Below are positions 8,402 to 18,700 of a stretch of DNA of 64,000 nucleotides, piece after piece. How positions within the stretch are numbered: the stretch's first letter is position 1; every line of letters begins with the position of its first letter. The notes beneath the pieces were generated by a model. The model saw only the letters and a program-made list of their open reading frames with translations. It made no database searches and was not told the origin of the DNA. Both the position numbers and the translations under genes were made by a program. Source of the DNA: Prevotella sp. (GTDB lineage: Bacteria; Bacteroidota; Bacteroidia; Bacteroidales; Bacteroidaceae); assembly GCA_017460515.1 (NCBI GenBank), contig JAFUAY010000040.1:1-64000 (forward strand), in the 5' to 3' direction.

Positions 8402-10138
8402 ATGAAGTTTCTTCAGCACATTGTGGCCCTCATGATTCTATGGGTAAGCTTGTCTACAAATGCCAAGATTGCCCCTGATGATTCTGTCTATATTGCCCTT
8501 CGCAGTGAGATGGGGGCAGCCTTTAATGCTGGCGATAGTGCTGAGTTCCATCGGGCTATAGCTGTTTTGGAAGACTATTGTCTGGCGCAGGATGACTTAC
8601 ATGCGTACTATACCCAACGTTGTAATGAGATTGTTTTCCTGCTGAATCGTGAGGATATTTTTGGAGCTTACAAGAAGTCAATCTTGCTCTCTCGTGAGTT
8701 GCGTGAGCGCAATCTTTCTTCTGAAATGTATATGGCTATCAATATGATGGGCCATGTTTATAATTATTGTGGCAATCATGAGATGGCTCGTCGCTGCTTC
8801 AGTGAGGTGATTGAGATTATGCAGAAGAACGGGTATACCGAAGGTCTGCCGCCCATTTATATGAATCAGGTACAGGTTGAGATTGACGAGAACCCTGAGG
8901 AGGCGATGCGTCTTTTAGACCTGGCTGCAAAATATTCACAGTCCCCCGACCGCCTGATTGATGTTGAGGCCTATCGTGCTGTGGCAAACTTCAAGCGAGG
9001 TGAGTTTCCTGCTTTTCTGAAGGGCTATGAACTCTATAAGGAGTTGGAGGCTCAAGGCTATACATCTGTTCACGGTGTACGGCTGGAAGCCTATAACCTG
9101 CTGTATCATAAGAATATAGCTGGAGCACTAAAGGTTGCCCAAGACAGTTATGAGAGCACTCCCATCGAGACTTTTATCTATGAATGGTCAGGCGACTGGA
9201 AGCATGCTTATCAGAATCTTCGCAAGCAGATGGCTGAGAATGACTCCATCAATGCAGTGATCCTGAGCAATAGCATGGTAGGCATCCAGAATGAGTTAGA
9301 CCTTTTTGAGGCGGGACAGAAACTGAATCATCAGCGTATCATTGTACTGCTCACCATCGTGGTCAGTATGTTGGTGATTATTGTGGTGCTGCTGATTTAC
9401 AGCTACAAGCGTCGTCGTGATATCAAGGCGCTGAAGGAAGCTCGTGACCGTGCGATGGAGAGCGACAACATGAAGACCGAGTTCATCAATAATGTGAGTC
9501 ACGAGATACGTACGCCCTTGAATATCATCACTGGCTTTACCCAGGTGATGGGCAGTACTGAAGTCGAAATGAGTGCTGATGAGCGCAAGAGGATTGTGGG
9601 TATGATGAGTCATAACACCCGTCTGATTGTCTCACTTGTTGATGAAATCCTTGACTTGTCTATGGCTAATGCCTCTACCGAATTGGAGTGCTCTGATCTA
9701 GTCAACTGTAATCAGCTCTGTCGTGAAGTGTTCCGTGATAATCGTGAGATGAAGGGCGATCAGGTCGAAACTGTCCTTATCTCAGATGTAGATGACGATT
9801 TTACGCTGAAGACCAACAAGATTGTTTTGCAGAAAGTGATCAATGCTTTGATAGACAACGCGTTGAAATTCACTGAAAAAGGCGAGGTCCGTTTGCGCGT
9901 CCGCCAGCTTCGCACTTCGATAGCTTTCGTTGTGGAAGATACCGGTAAAGGTATTCCTGAAGCAGATGCCGAACGTGTATTCGACCGTTTCGAGAAATTA
10001 GACTCGTTCAAGTCCGGCCTTGGTCTCGGACTTACATTGGCCCGCGCATTGGTAGCCCGTCTGAAGGGTACGTTGATGCTTGATACAACATACAAGGAGG
10101 GTGCACGTTTCGTGGTAACGCTCCCTTTAAACACTTAA
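8402..10138 (+). CDS. Membrane sensor histidine kinase with periplasmic TPR-like domain, orphan
   Basis: Senses an unknown signal and should autophosphorylate to drive a response regulator. Order of parts: signal peptide (about 1-21), helical repeats of TPR type (about 30-300), one membrane helix (about 311-335), HisKA with H-box SHEIRTPLNI (His near 366), then an ATPase domain with N-box NALIDNALKFTEKG (about 480), DTGKGIP and GLGLGLTLARAL. There is no receiver or AraC output domain as in the hybrid two-component systems of Bacteroidetes, and no response regulator gene lies nearby. The next gene starts 11 bp after the stop, so the two are probably co-transcribed. Signal and partner are unknown. 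Confidence 0.92.
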   Translation: MKFLQHIVALMILWVSLSTNAKIAPDDSVYIALRSEMGAAFNAGDSAEFHRAIAVLEDYCLAQDDLHAYYTQRCNEIVFLLNREDIFGAYKKSILLSRELRERNLSSEMYMAINMMGHVYNYCGNHEMARRCFSEVIEIMQKNGYTEGLPPIYMNQVQVEIDENPEEAMRLLDLAAKYSQSPDRLIDVEAYRAVANFKRGEFPAFLKGYELYKELEAQGYTSVHGVRLEAYNLLYHKNIAGALKVAQDSYESTPIETFIYEWSGDWKHAYQNLRKQMAENDSINAVILSNSMVGIQNELDLFEAGQKLNHQRIIVLLTIVVSMLVIIVVLLIYSYKRRRDIKALKEARDRAMESDNMKTEFINNVSHEIRTPLNIITGFTQVMGSTEVEMSADERKRIVGMMSHNTRLIVSLVDEILDLSMANASTELECSDLVNCNQLCREVFRDNREMKGDQVETVLISDVDDDFTLKTNKIVLQKVINALIDNALKFTEKGEVRLRVRQLRTSIAFVVEDTGKGIPEADAERVFDRFEKLDSFKSGLGLGLTLARALVARLKGTLMLDTTYKEGARFVVTLPLNT

Positions 10139-10149
10139 CCATTTTTTCA

Positions 10150-12960
10150 ATGAGAAGAAACCGTTTTGCGGTATGTCTTCTGGCCATGTTAACCACAGTA
10201 GTGGCGAAGGCCGGCAATTTGGATGACATACGACAAGCTTTGGAGGAATCCTCCTATTCACAAGTTCAGGAGAAAGTATACATCCATACTGACAATGGAT
10301 GCTATTTCGTGGGCGATACCCTCTGGTATAAGGCCTATGTGGTCAGAGCCGATGATCTGTTGCCGACTGATATCAGCCGTATCCTCTATGTGGAACTGCT
10401 CTCACCCGATGGTTTGTTGGTGGAGCGTCAGCAGATTGTTGTCAGCAATAAAGGTCATATGTGTGGCCAGTTCGTCTTGACGGATTCACTCTATTCCGGC
10501 TACTATGAACTGCGTGCCTACACCCGTTGGATGTTGAACTTCAATGTTCGTCACCATCGTTTCAGTACCACTGACAAGTGGGCCTTCTACAACAAGCAGA
10601 TGGCAGCCGACTATTATCGCATTTGGGACGGACTATATTCGCGTGTGTTCCCTGTCTATAGTAAGCCCGATGAGGCAGGCGATTTCGAATATCGCAGGAT
10701 GTATCAGCGTCCAAAGACACGCATTCAGAAGCCCAAGAAAGAAGACCTCTTTGTCTCCTTCTATCCGGAAGGCGGTCATCTTATTGAAGGTGTGGAGAAT
10801 AATGTGGCCTTCGAAGTGACGAACCAGTTGGGTGAGGCTGTTACTCTCAAAGGAACCGTTACTGGGGCTGAAACACCTTTGACCATTCAAACAGAATATA
10901 TGGGGCGCGGTTCTTTCATCGTCAAGCCTGACAGCCGCCGATTGAAGGCCTCTTTCAATTATCATGGGAAAGCGTATAGCTTCAATTTGCCTCATGCTGA
11001 GAAGAAAGGCTTTGCAGTACGTCTCGCTGACGGGAAAGTCACATTGTCCAGTCACGGTCTGCCCCAGGATGCTTCTTACGGTATGTCCGTCCTTTGTCGT
11101 GGTGCACTGAAGCATTTTGAAACCTTCTCTGCTGGCTCTAACACCATCCAGTTGCCCCTAAACTCACTGCCTACAGGCGTGAATCAGCTCACCCTTTTTG
11201 ATGATGAAGGACAAGTCTTAGCCGACCGTCTGTTCTTTGTCAATCATCATGAGCACGACTCATTACTGATAACGGCTCCTATCGAGTCAACACGAACCTA
11301 CGAACCCTACGAGCTCGTTGAACTGCCCGTTCAGTGTCAGGGCGTTACTGAGCCTACAGCCTTCTCCCTCTCCATCCAGGACCGCACTACCGATGAGCCA
11401 ACCTATGATGATGGTAATCTCATGACCTCCATGTTGCTCTCCAGTGATCTGAAGGGCTTTATCGCCCGTCCCGCCTATTATTTCGAGAAGGATGATGATA
11501 GCCATCGTCGGCATCTCGACCTGCTGATGCAGGTGCAGGGTTGGCGGAAGTATAAGTGGCAGGAGTTGGCTGATACCGCCCGACAGCTGCGCTATACGCC
11601 TGAAACGGCTCTAACCGTTGAGGGACATGTGTATAAGATGATATCCATCAACGAAATTGACCCCGATGAGATTAGCTCCTGGCTGACGGGAACGGCTATG
11701 ATTGGCCAAAAGAAGTCTGACGATGAAGAGGCTACAGAAGATCCCTGGGCTGATGTAGAGACCAGCGAGTTCGAGACAATTGGTGTTGAAACCAGCACTG
11801 AAAGCAATGTTGACGTGAGTACTATTGAAACTGGCAGCTTCGATACCGCCACTGCCGACCTGAGGGCTTATGGCGGTTCCCTTCGCAAGGATGTCTTCGT
11901 TGAGGCAGAGGTCTCGGTCGGCAAGCAAGTCGTTGGTTCTGTGCAGAAGACCAATCGCGGACATTTTCTCTTCCAGGTGCCCCCCTTCTATGGTACTGCC
12001 TACTTGAACATGAAGGCTTATAAAGAGAAAGACTCCCTCAAGAAGAGTATGACGTCGCGTCAGGATAAAAAGGTTCTTGATGAAGACTCCTATCCTGATT
12101 ACTACGTGAAACGCGACCTCTTCTATCCCATCTTCACCCATGAGTACACCTATTACGAGAAGCATCAGCCCGACTTGGACGAGGAGCAGCTCATTGATAC
12201 CCTTTCAGAACTCTCGATGGAGAATGAAGTTCAGCAGCTGGGCAATGTGACTGTTAAAGGCCGTCGGCGTGGTCGCAGAGCCATTGACTGGAAGAAGCCA
12301 GCCTTCGTCATCGATGCCTATCAGATGTATAACGATCTTACCGACTATGGTCTTTCATACGGTAAGCTCGATATGCGGTTGTTCCCCATTCAGGTATGCC
12401 GCTTCCTCTATGGTAATATGAACCGTCATCGCATGTTCAATGTCGACGGACGGTTGGAGGGCTACACCTATTATCGTAACTATTCGCCTTACTCTTTTGG
12501 CTCTGAAGTTGAGGTGGCAGGCCTTCTGCGTGCTAATCGTACCCCTCAGTGGTATGTAAATCGACTGAAAATGAAGCGTATGCAGGATATCCGTGTCTTC
12601 AGTGATTATGAACCGCGAAATGAAGAATCTACGATGGTTGAGTCGATGACTTCTGCTGATGCAACAGTTGATATCGTGCTTATTCCTGATGACGGCATCC
12701 AACCTACGTTCCGTGATCGCCATCTTGTCTTCAAGGGATTCAATGCTCCTGAAGCGTTCTATCAGCCTGATTATAGTGAGCGAAAGCCTGAACAGCCCAC
12801 TGACTACCGTCGTACGCTCTACTGGAATCCCAATGCAGTAACTGATGAACAGGGCCGTTTTGTTGCAACCTTCTATAATAACAGTAAGCAGACGCGTATA
12901 AAAATGACCGCCGCAGGACTTACCAACGACGGTCTGATGATGCACGGAAGCGTCCGTTAG
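10150..12960 (+). CDS. Large envelope protein with MG2-like and TonB plug-like regions
   Basis: A 936-residue exported protein (signal peptide about 1-21) of a family common in Bacteroidetes, with no settled function. Residues about 40-125 (IHTDNGCYFVGDTLWYKAY onward) resemble an alpha-2-macroglobulin MG2 domain. Further beta-sandwich-like parts follow. An acidic Ser/Thr/Asp/Glu linker occupies about 510-575. A segment near 695-800 starting NVTVKGRRRG resembles a TonB-receptor plug domain. The last part (about 880-936), including RTLYWNPNAVTDEQGRF, resembles the conserved terminal beta domain of such proteins. It follows the kinase at 11 bp. A role in the outer membrane or protein quality control is only inference. 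Confidence 0.8.
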   Translation: MRRNRFAVCLLAMLTTVVAKAGNLDDIRQALEESSYSQVQEKVYIHTDNGCYFVGDTLWYKAYVVRADDLLPTDISRILYVELLSPDGLLVERQQIVVSNKGHMCGQFVLTDSLYSGYYELRAYTRWMLNFNVRHHRFSTTDKWAFYNKQMAADYYRIWDGLYSRVFPVYSKPDEAGDFEYRRMYQRPKTRIQKPKKEDLFVSFYPEGGHLIEGVENNVAFEVTNQLGEAVTLKGTVTGAETPLTIQTEYMGRGSFIVKPDSRRLKASFNYHGKAYSFNLPHAEKKGFAVRLADGKVTLSSHGLPQDASYGMSVLCRGALKHFETFSAGSNTIQLPLNSLPTGVNQLTLFDDEGQVLADRLFFVNHHEHDSLLITAPIESTRTYEPYELVELPVQCQGVTEPTAFSLSIQDRTTDEPTYDDGNLMTSMLLSSDLKGFIARPAYYFEKDDDSHRRHLDLLMQVQGWRKYKWQELADTARQLRYTPETALTVEGHVYKMISINEIDPDEISSWLTGTAMIGQKKSDDEEATEDPWADVETSEFETIGVETSTESNVDVSTIETGSFDTATADLRAYGGSLRKDVFVEAEVSVGKQVVGSVQKTNRGHFLFQVPPFYGTAYLNMKAYKEKDSLKKSMTSRQDKKVLDEDSYPDYYVKRDLFYPIFTHEYTYYEKHQPDLDEEQLIDTLSELSMENEVQQLGNVTVKGRRRGRRAIDWKKPAFVIDAYQMYNDLTDYGLSYGKLDMRLFPIQVCRFLYGNMNRHRMFNVDGRLEGYTYYRNYSPYSFGSEVEVAGLLRANRTPQWYVNRLKMKRMQDIRVFSDYEPRNEESTMVESMTSADATVDIVLIPDDGIQPTFRDRHLVFKGFNAPEAFYQPDYSERKPEQPTDYRRTLYWNPNAVTDEQGRFVATFYNNSKQTRIKMTAAGLTNDGLMMHGSVR

Positions 12961-12970
12961 TGGCGCTTCC
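12946..12970. terminator. Weak hairpin between convergent genes
   Basis: GGAAGCG (12946-12952) and CGCTTCC (12964-12970) can pair across the stop codon of the upstream gene. There is no T-run directly after it on either strand, so terminator function is doubtful. Confidence 0.3.
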
Positions 12971-12987
12971 TGTGATTGTCTGTTCCT

Positions 12988-15477
12988 TTATTGCACTAAA
13001 ATCTTCTTAGCCCGTTTTCCTTGTTTGAGGATGTAAAGACCTCGTGGCAACATGGCTGTTGACGTCTGAGGAAGTCTGCGACCTGCTGTGTCGTAGATGA
13101 TGACAGGTTCATCGTTCGTCTGGTCGATATGCTCAGCGATTCCAGTTGTTTCCTTTGCCTTTACGATGAGGGTGTCCATGACAGTTTCTCCGTTCATGCC
13201 GGTAATCTTCAGGGCAAACTGATAGTTGCCTTTTTCCTGTGGAACACCTCGCAGAGTCAGTTCCTTGGTTGTAGAACTGAATGACGGACGCTCGAACCCC
13301 TCAGGTACGTTGTAGCCTTTCTTTGTTCCGTCAGGCATGATACTCGCCATCAGCAATACGCTCTTCGCATAGCGCACCTTAGTCTTGTAATTCAGCGAGT
13401 CACCTACGGTTGCTTCAATCTCATAGCGTCCGCCGTCAATGATATGGGGCATCATGGCGTCAGGCAGATAGTAGCCCAGGTGGGGCGGTTGGTTATATGC
13501 AGTGTTCTGCCATGCTACTCCCATACGATAAGTGTGGTCATGCATGAGTGTAGGCATTCGGTAGTTGGTTGTTGTGTTGGTCGTAAAGATATTGATGGTA
13601 GCATTGTCGGCAGCAGACCATAAAATGACCTCTTCGCGCCAGTCGCCAAGAATGTCTGCTTGCAGACAGGGCGTTGCCTTTGTGCTGTTACAAGAGCTGG
13701 AGCTGTTCAGGTCGTACAGGTTCTTGCCGTTCAGGTAGACGCGGCTTGTGCCGTTACCGTTCCATTTGTCAATCTTTCCACCATCGAGCAACTCTTCCTG
13801 CAGGTCACCGTCCCAGTAGATGCGGAAGTTTGATGAACCGTGCTTCGTAGAGTACTCCTCACCGCTGATAGCCTTGCGTGCTGAACCGTCAGACGATGAC
13901 CAGAACAGTGAACCACGCACATTGGCATCAAACTGTCCGGCAATGCCGCGTCCGTTATCTACGCCTTCGGGTCCACCTTTTAATAGAATCTCGCCCGTAG
14001 CAGCATCGTGCAGATCCCAGGCGTAAGTGCCTTTCTCTTCATGCACTTGGAATACCTCCAGGCCTGGACGGTCAGGACAATGGTCGCCCAGATGGATGGC
14101 GTCGCCATGACCAAAGCCTGTACCATAGAGCAGTCGGCCGTTATTGTCGCAAGCCGCTGATCCCCAGATGATTTCGTCGCATCCGTCACCATCGACATCG
14201 GCTACTGACATATTGTGGTTGCCATTGCCATACATTGTTCCGCTACCGCTGCCACAAGTAGGCTTACAGTTTGTATAGGTTTTAGTTGAAGGAGAATTGT
14301 TCGTCCATGTTATCACCTTATACGAACTGGTGGTCTCTGAGGAATGCAGCCAACGGGGATGCAATTCTGAACCGTCAAAATCAACAGCCCATACATGAGC
14401 ATAAGTATAGTAGCCACGACAGAAGATGCCGCTGGCATTCTTGTCGTGTCCGTCCAGATGAGCTACGCCAGCCAGATAGCGCTCACCTCGGTTGCCATAC
14501 GAGCCCGCATCACTTTTGCTCACGCCCCAGTTGAAGCTTCCTGCAGCCTCGCTCAGTTCTATTGTCGCATTGCGGTTGGGGACATAGGCAATGGTATGGA
14601 TGGCACGTCCTGTCTGTCCGTCGAAGACTGTCAGGTATTCGTGTCCGCCGTTAATGCGTCCTGCTCCCTCGCTTACCCAGTCTTTGGTGTTGCTTGCGTT
14701 CTTGATACTGGCGAGTGTGGCAGCTTGGTTGACGTAATTGCCCTGACCGTCTTGTGAACCGGGAGCAGTCTTGCATATCATTTCTGCCCGTCCGTCACCA
14801 TTGAAATCATAGACCAGGAACTGTGTGTAGTGGGCACCGGCACGGATGTTCTGTCCCAGATTGACACGCCACAGCTTGGTACCGTCCAACTTGTAGCAGT
14901 CTATGTATACAATACCTGTCACACCGTTCTGTGAGTTGTCCTTTGAGTTGGAGGGATCCCATTTCACGAAAAGCTCATATTCACCGTCACCGTCCACGTC
15001 GCCAACGCTCATGTCATTGGGTGTATAGCTGTAGTCCTGACCATTCGGAAAAGAAACGCTCTCTTTATTGATGGTGGTAGAGTAGGGCTTGGTCTTACCG
15101 TCGGCAGGGCGGTCCAGTTTAATAGGGTTATAGACCAGCGACCAAGCTTTTACCGCCTTTGATGTGTCGACAGCCACACCGTTCACCTTTGTCACAATCT
15201 GGTAGGTTGAAGATGCTGTTCCCTGAGCATCTGTGTAGTTTGTGAGATACTGGTTCGACTTGATAAGCATACCGTTGCGCAGGATGTCGAAGGTGGTCAG
15301 CTCCTCATCGTCAGTACCTAACAGGCGCCAACTGACGAAGTTGCCACTACCCGAACTGACGGGAAGTGCGACTGTTCCGCGGTCCAGTTTTTCCATCTGT
15401 GGGGAAGTCGTCTCTTGTGCCTGTGTGCCAAGTGCGGCAAACAGAGTGGCAGCAAAGAAAAATAGTCTCGATTTCAT
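12988..15477 (-). CDS. Secreted rhamnogalacturonan lyase, PL11 family
   Basis: PL11 enzymes cut the rhamnogalacturonan I backbone of pectin by beta-elimination. The 829 residues start with a signal peptide (about 1-21) and the PL11 opening MEKLDRGTVALPVSSGSGNF. A calcium-rich beta-propeller follows with repeated DVDGDGEYELFVKWD, FNGDGRAEMICKTAPG and DVDGDGCDEIIWGS motifs and the signature YGTGFGHGDAIHLGD. The end (about 785-829) is a sorting tail of the type IX secretion kind, with YDTAGRRLPQ and PRGLYILKQGKRAKKILVQ. It is divergent from another PL11-like gene and shares a 227-bp control region with it. Family is secure; exo or endo action cannot be told. Confidence 0.9.
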   Translation of the reverse strand: MKSRLFFFAATLFAALGTQAQETTSPQMEKLDRGTVALPVSSGSGNFVSWRLLGTDDEELTTFDILRNGMLIKSNQYLTNYTDAQGTASSTYQIVTKVNGVAVDTSKAVKAWSLVYNPIKLDRPADGKTKPYSTTINKESVSFPNGQDYSYTPNDMSVGDVDGDGEYELFVKWDPSNSKDNSQNGVTGIVYIDCYKLDGTKLWRVNLGQNIRAGAHYTQFLVYDFNGDGRAEMICKTAPGSQDGQGNYVNQAATLASIKNASNTKDWVSEGAGRINGGHEYLTVFDGQTGRAIHTIAYVPNRNATIELSEAAGSFNWGVSKSDAGSYGNRGERYLAGVAHLDGHDKNASGIFCRGYYTYAHVWAVDFDGSELHPRWLHSSETTSSYKVITWTNNSPSTKTYTNCKPTCGSGSGTMYGNGNHNMSVADVDGDGCDEIIWGSAACDNNGRLLYGTGFGHGDAIHLGDHCPDRPGLEVFQVHEEKGTYAWDLHDAATGEILLKGGPEGVDNGRGIAGQFDANVRGSLFWSSSDGSARKAISGEEYSTKHGSSNFRIYWDGDLQEELLDGGKIDKWNGNGTSRVYLNGKNLYDLNSSSSCNSTKATPCLQADILGDWREEVILWSAADNATINIFTTNTTTNYRMPTLMHDHTYRMGVAWQNTAYNQPPHLGYYLPDAMMPHIIDGGRYEIEATVGDSLNYKTKVRYAKSVLLMASIMPDGTKKGYNVPEGFERPSFSSTTKELTLRGVPQEKGNYQFALKITGMNGETVMDTLIVKAKETTGIAEHIDQTNDEPVIIYDTAGRRLPQTSTAMLPRGLYILKQGKRAKKILVQ

Positions 15478-15514
15478 CGTTCTTAAGTAGTTTTAATAGT
15501 TATAATTCTGGCGG

Positions 15515-15522
15515 CAAAGGTA
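15515..15522 (-). promoter_or_regulatory. Promoter -7 box of the minus-strand PL11 gene
   Basis: On the minus strand this reads TACCTTTG, an exact TAnnTTTG match, 38 bases upstream of the ATG at 15477. Confidence 0.75.
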
Positions 15523-15528
15523 CACATT

Positions 15529-15549
15529 TTTTATGGACAATCCATAAAA
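15529..15549. promoter_or_regulatory. Perfect 21-bp dyad in the divergent PL11 control region
   Basis: TTTTATGGA-CAA-TCCATAAAA is a perfect 9+3+9 inverted repeat placed where the -33 region of the minus-strand PL11 promoter should be. It is a candidate operator. A second smaller dyad, ATGCAT-TT-ATGCAT, lies at 15650-15663 in the leader of the plus-strand gene. Confidence 0.55.
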
Positions 15550-15628
15550 TATTGGTCGAATGTACTTAAATTTTCGAGATAAATAGCCTAAAATTTGATA
15601 AAAACCTTTTTTGTTGTCATATTTTTCG

Positions 15629-15636
15629 TATTTTTG
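15629..15636 (+). promoter_or_regulatory. Promoter -7 box of the plus-strand PL11-like gene
   Basis: TATTTTTG matches TAnnTTTG. TTTG at 15610-15613 is a possible -33 element with a short 15-base spacer. The leader to the ATG at 15705 is about 65 bases. Confidence 0.65.
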
Positions 15637-15704
15637 CACCGCTACAACTATGCATTTATGCATCGTGAAACGACAAAACTAATAACTATTAATACTACAG
15701 ACGT

Positions 15705-18700
15705 ATGAAAAAATTAATTCTTCTTTCCTTGATGGGACTGATGATGGTGTCTGCTGTCTATGCACAGCGTGTCACCGACAAGCTGACGCGTGGTCTTGTG
15801 GCTATCCCGCAAGGTGATAAGACCGGACAAGACGACCGTTATGGCGTTTCGGGTGTGGGCAACTTCGTGTGTTGGCGCATTCTGCCTTCAGAGTATTACG
15901 ACACCCAGTACAACCTCTATCGTGACGGAACGAAGCTCAATGCTACGCCTTTGAGCGTTTCCAATTACCAGGACAATGCGGGAAAAGCTTCCAGCAAATA
16001 CTATGTCATTCCTGTCGTGAAAGGTCAGGAACGTCAAGACCTGAAGTCGGCTGAAGTGACTCCTTGGGAGCATCAGTATTGGGATATCAACGTGAAGAAT
16101 GTGGTGAACCGCAATGGCGTTGATGTCAATGCAGGCTATTCGTTGAACGACTGTTCAGTGGCCGATGTCGATGGTGACGGTCAGATGGAGGTTGTCGTGA
16201 AGCGCCGTAATGACAGCGGTAATCTGAATACTGCCGATAACAAGACCGATTTCAATCTGCATGAGTGCTACAAGATGGACGGCACCCGACTCTGGTGGAT
16301 CGATATGGGTCCGAACCTGATGGCAGGTCCTGACGAACAGTTCGACTTGATTCTTTACGACTGGGACCAAGATGGCAAGGCCGAGGCCCTGATGCGTGGT
16401 GCTGATAATATGATTATCCATACTGCTACGGGTAAGAATATCAAGGTGGGTAATATGTCGTATTACGCTCCCCGATATGAATATACCCGTGATGGTGCTG
16501 AATACCTGATTTACCTGAATGGCGAGACAGGTGAGCCTTATGGATGGGACGGTTCTGAAAACTGGACACCTGCAGCCTATCCGCTGCCTCGTTATGAGAG
16601 CGGTGAGAGCGACTATGCTACGGTATGGGGCTCCAATGATACCGGTCACCGTTCTTGTAAGCACTATTTCGGTGCTCCTTACTTAGACGGTCGCAATCCA
16701 GCCATCTTCTTGGGTCGTGGCTGCTATACCCGTCATAAGTTCTGTGCACTGAGTGTCAACAAGGAAACACATGAGCTGACCCAGCTGTGGCGCTGGAACT
16801 GCTATGACGGTGGTTCACCTTGGTTCGGCAACGGCTTCCATAACTATGCCATTGCCGATGTCGATATGGACGGACGTGATGAGATTGTGTTCGGTTCGAT
16901 GATTATCGATGATACTGGCTACGGACTCTCTACTACAGGGTTTGGACACGGTGATGCCCAGCATTGCGGTGACTTGGATCCCTATCGTTGGGGCCTCGAA
17001 CAGTTTGTCTGTCTGGAGAGTAGCGCCGTTCCAGGTATTGCCTATACCGACGGCATGTCCTCTACCTTACGTTATACCACTGGTACTGGCGGTGACAATG
17101 GTCGCTGTATGGCAGGCAATTTCCAGAACACTTATCCTGGAGCCGTGGGCAATAGCTTTGGCACTGACGTCATCAGTCTGGTGGCTGATAAGGTGATTGG
17201 TGGCATGAATATGGCTAACGATGACTATCTGAACTGCCGTATCTACTGGGATGGCGACCTGCTTGATGAGTTCATGGACTCTCCAGGTACTGAGCGTTCT
17301 CCGTGTGTCTATAAGTATGGCGCTGGTCGTCTGTGGTTAGGCGGTGGTTCACTGAACAACTCCAGCAAGAACAATCCTGGTTTCCTGGGTGATATCATTG
17401 GTGACTGGCGTGAGGAGATTATCAACCGCGTTGGCACGAATACCCTTCGTATCAATATCTCCAGCTATGTATCTCCCTGGGGTATTACTTCTCTTTGGTA
17501 TGACCATGAGTACCGTAATGCCATGACCTGGCAAAGCGTGGGCTATAACCAGCCGCCTCACACCAGTTTCTTCCTCGGTGAGATGGAGGGTATCACGAAG
17601 GAACCGCCCGCCAATACATTGGAAGGACGTACTGAGATAAAGAATGGTGGTACTATCAATACAACTGATAATCAGCTGCTGATCTCCGGCTATGAGAACC
17701 AGACCATTAGTGTTGCCGATGGCGCTTCTCCTTATGTTCTCTATGTCAATGCACCTGCTTGGGTGAAAGGATCCGGCGGCACACTGCAGACCGATGGCAG
17801 TATCAAGGCATTGACCAGCACTCCAAAGCAGCCAAAGCGTACTGTTGAGACCTATACCACCACACTCACTGGCGGTGCCTTCGGTGGCGCTACCCGTCTG
17901 GTCAAGCAGGGTGAGGGCGTACTGGTATTGCCAAAGGTTACACAGAAGCATACAGGCAATACCGATGTATGGAACGGTACACTACAGTTTGATGGCACGA
18001 TGGAAGCTTCACCCGTATGGCTCAACCGTCATACTACACTGATTTCCGACGGTGGTCAGTTCAATGGAGGCTTGAAGGCTGAATATAATGCAACCATCTA
18101 TCCTGGAGGTCAAGGCAATGTGGGTACTATCTCCGCCTCTAAGCTGGAGTTAGGCTTCGGTTCACGTATTGTCATTGATGTCAACGGTACGAACTTTGAC
18201 CAGGTGAATGCTGATGCCCTCGTTCTGGAGGACAAGACCAGCGACGATGTCTGGGTGAAGTTTGGTCCCCGCTATAAGTCGCCCGTGTTGCAGTTCAATA
18301 TCACTGGTGAGGTGGCTCCCGGAACCTATGAGTTGGGTACAGTGGGTGCTGTGACCGGTTCTATCGAGGAAATCATCATCGAAGGCTTCCCCACCAACCG
18401 CAAGACTACGTTGGTCTATGCTGACAAGAAACTGAAGATTGAGGTTGAAGAGGCTCGTGTGGCCAGTACGGTTGTTTGGAACGGTACAAGCGACAATGCT
18501 ATTTGGCAGCAGGCAGTCAGCACCAACTTTATCGCTGATGGTAAGGAGTCTTATTCTACTGATGGCGACAAGGTTGTGTTCAACGACGATGCCGCCGCTA
18601 CCAGTGTGACTATCCGTGGTGCTGTAAGCCCCAGTGAGGTGGTCTTCAACAATGCAACGAAGAACTATGTCATCTATGGCGATAGCATCGTGGCAGGTGC

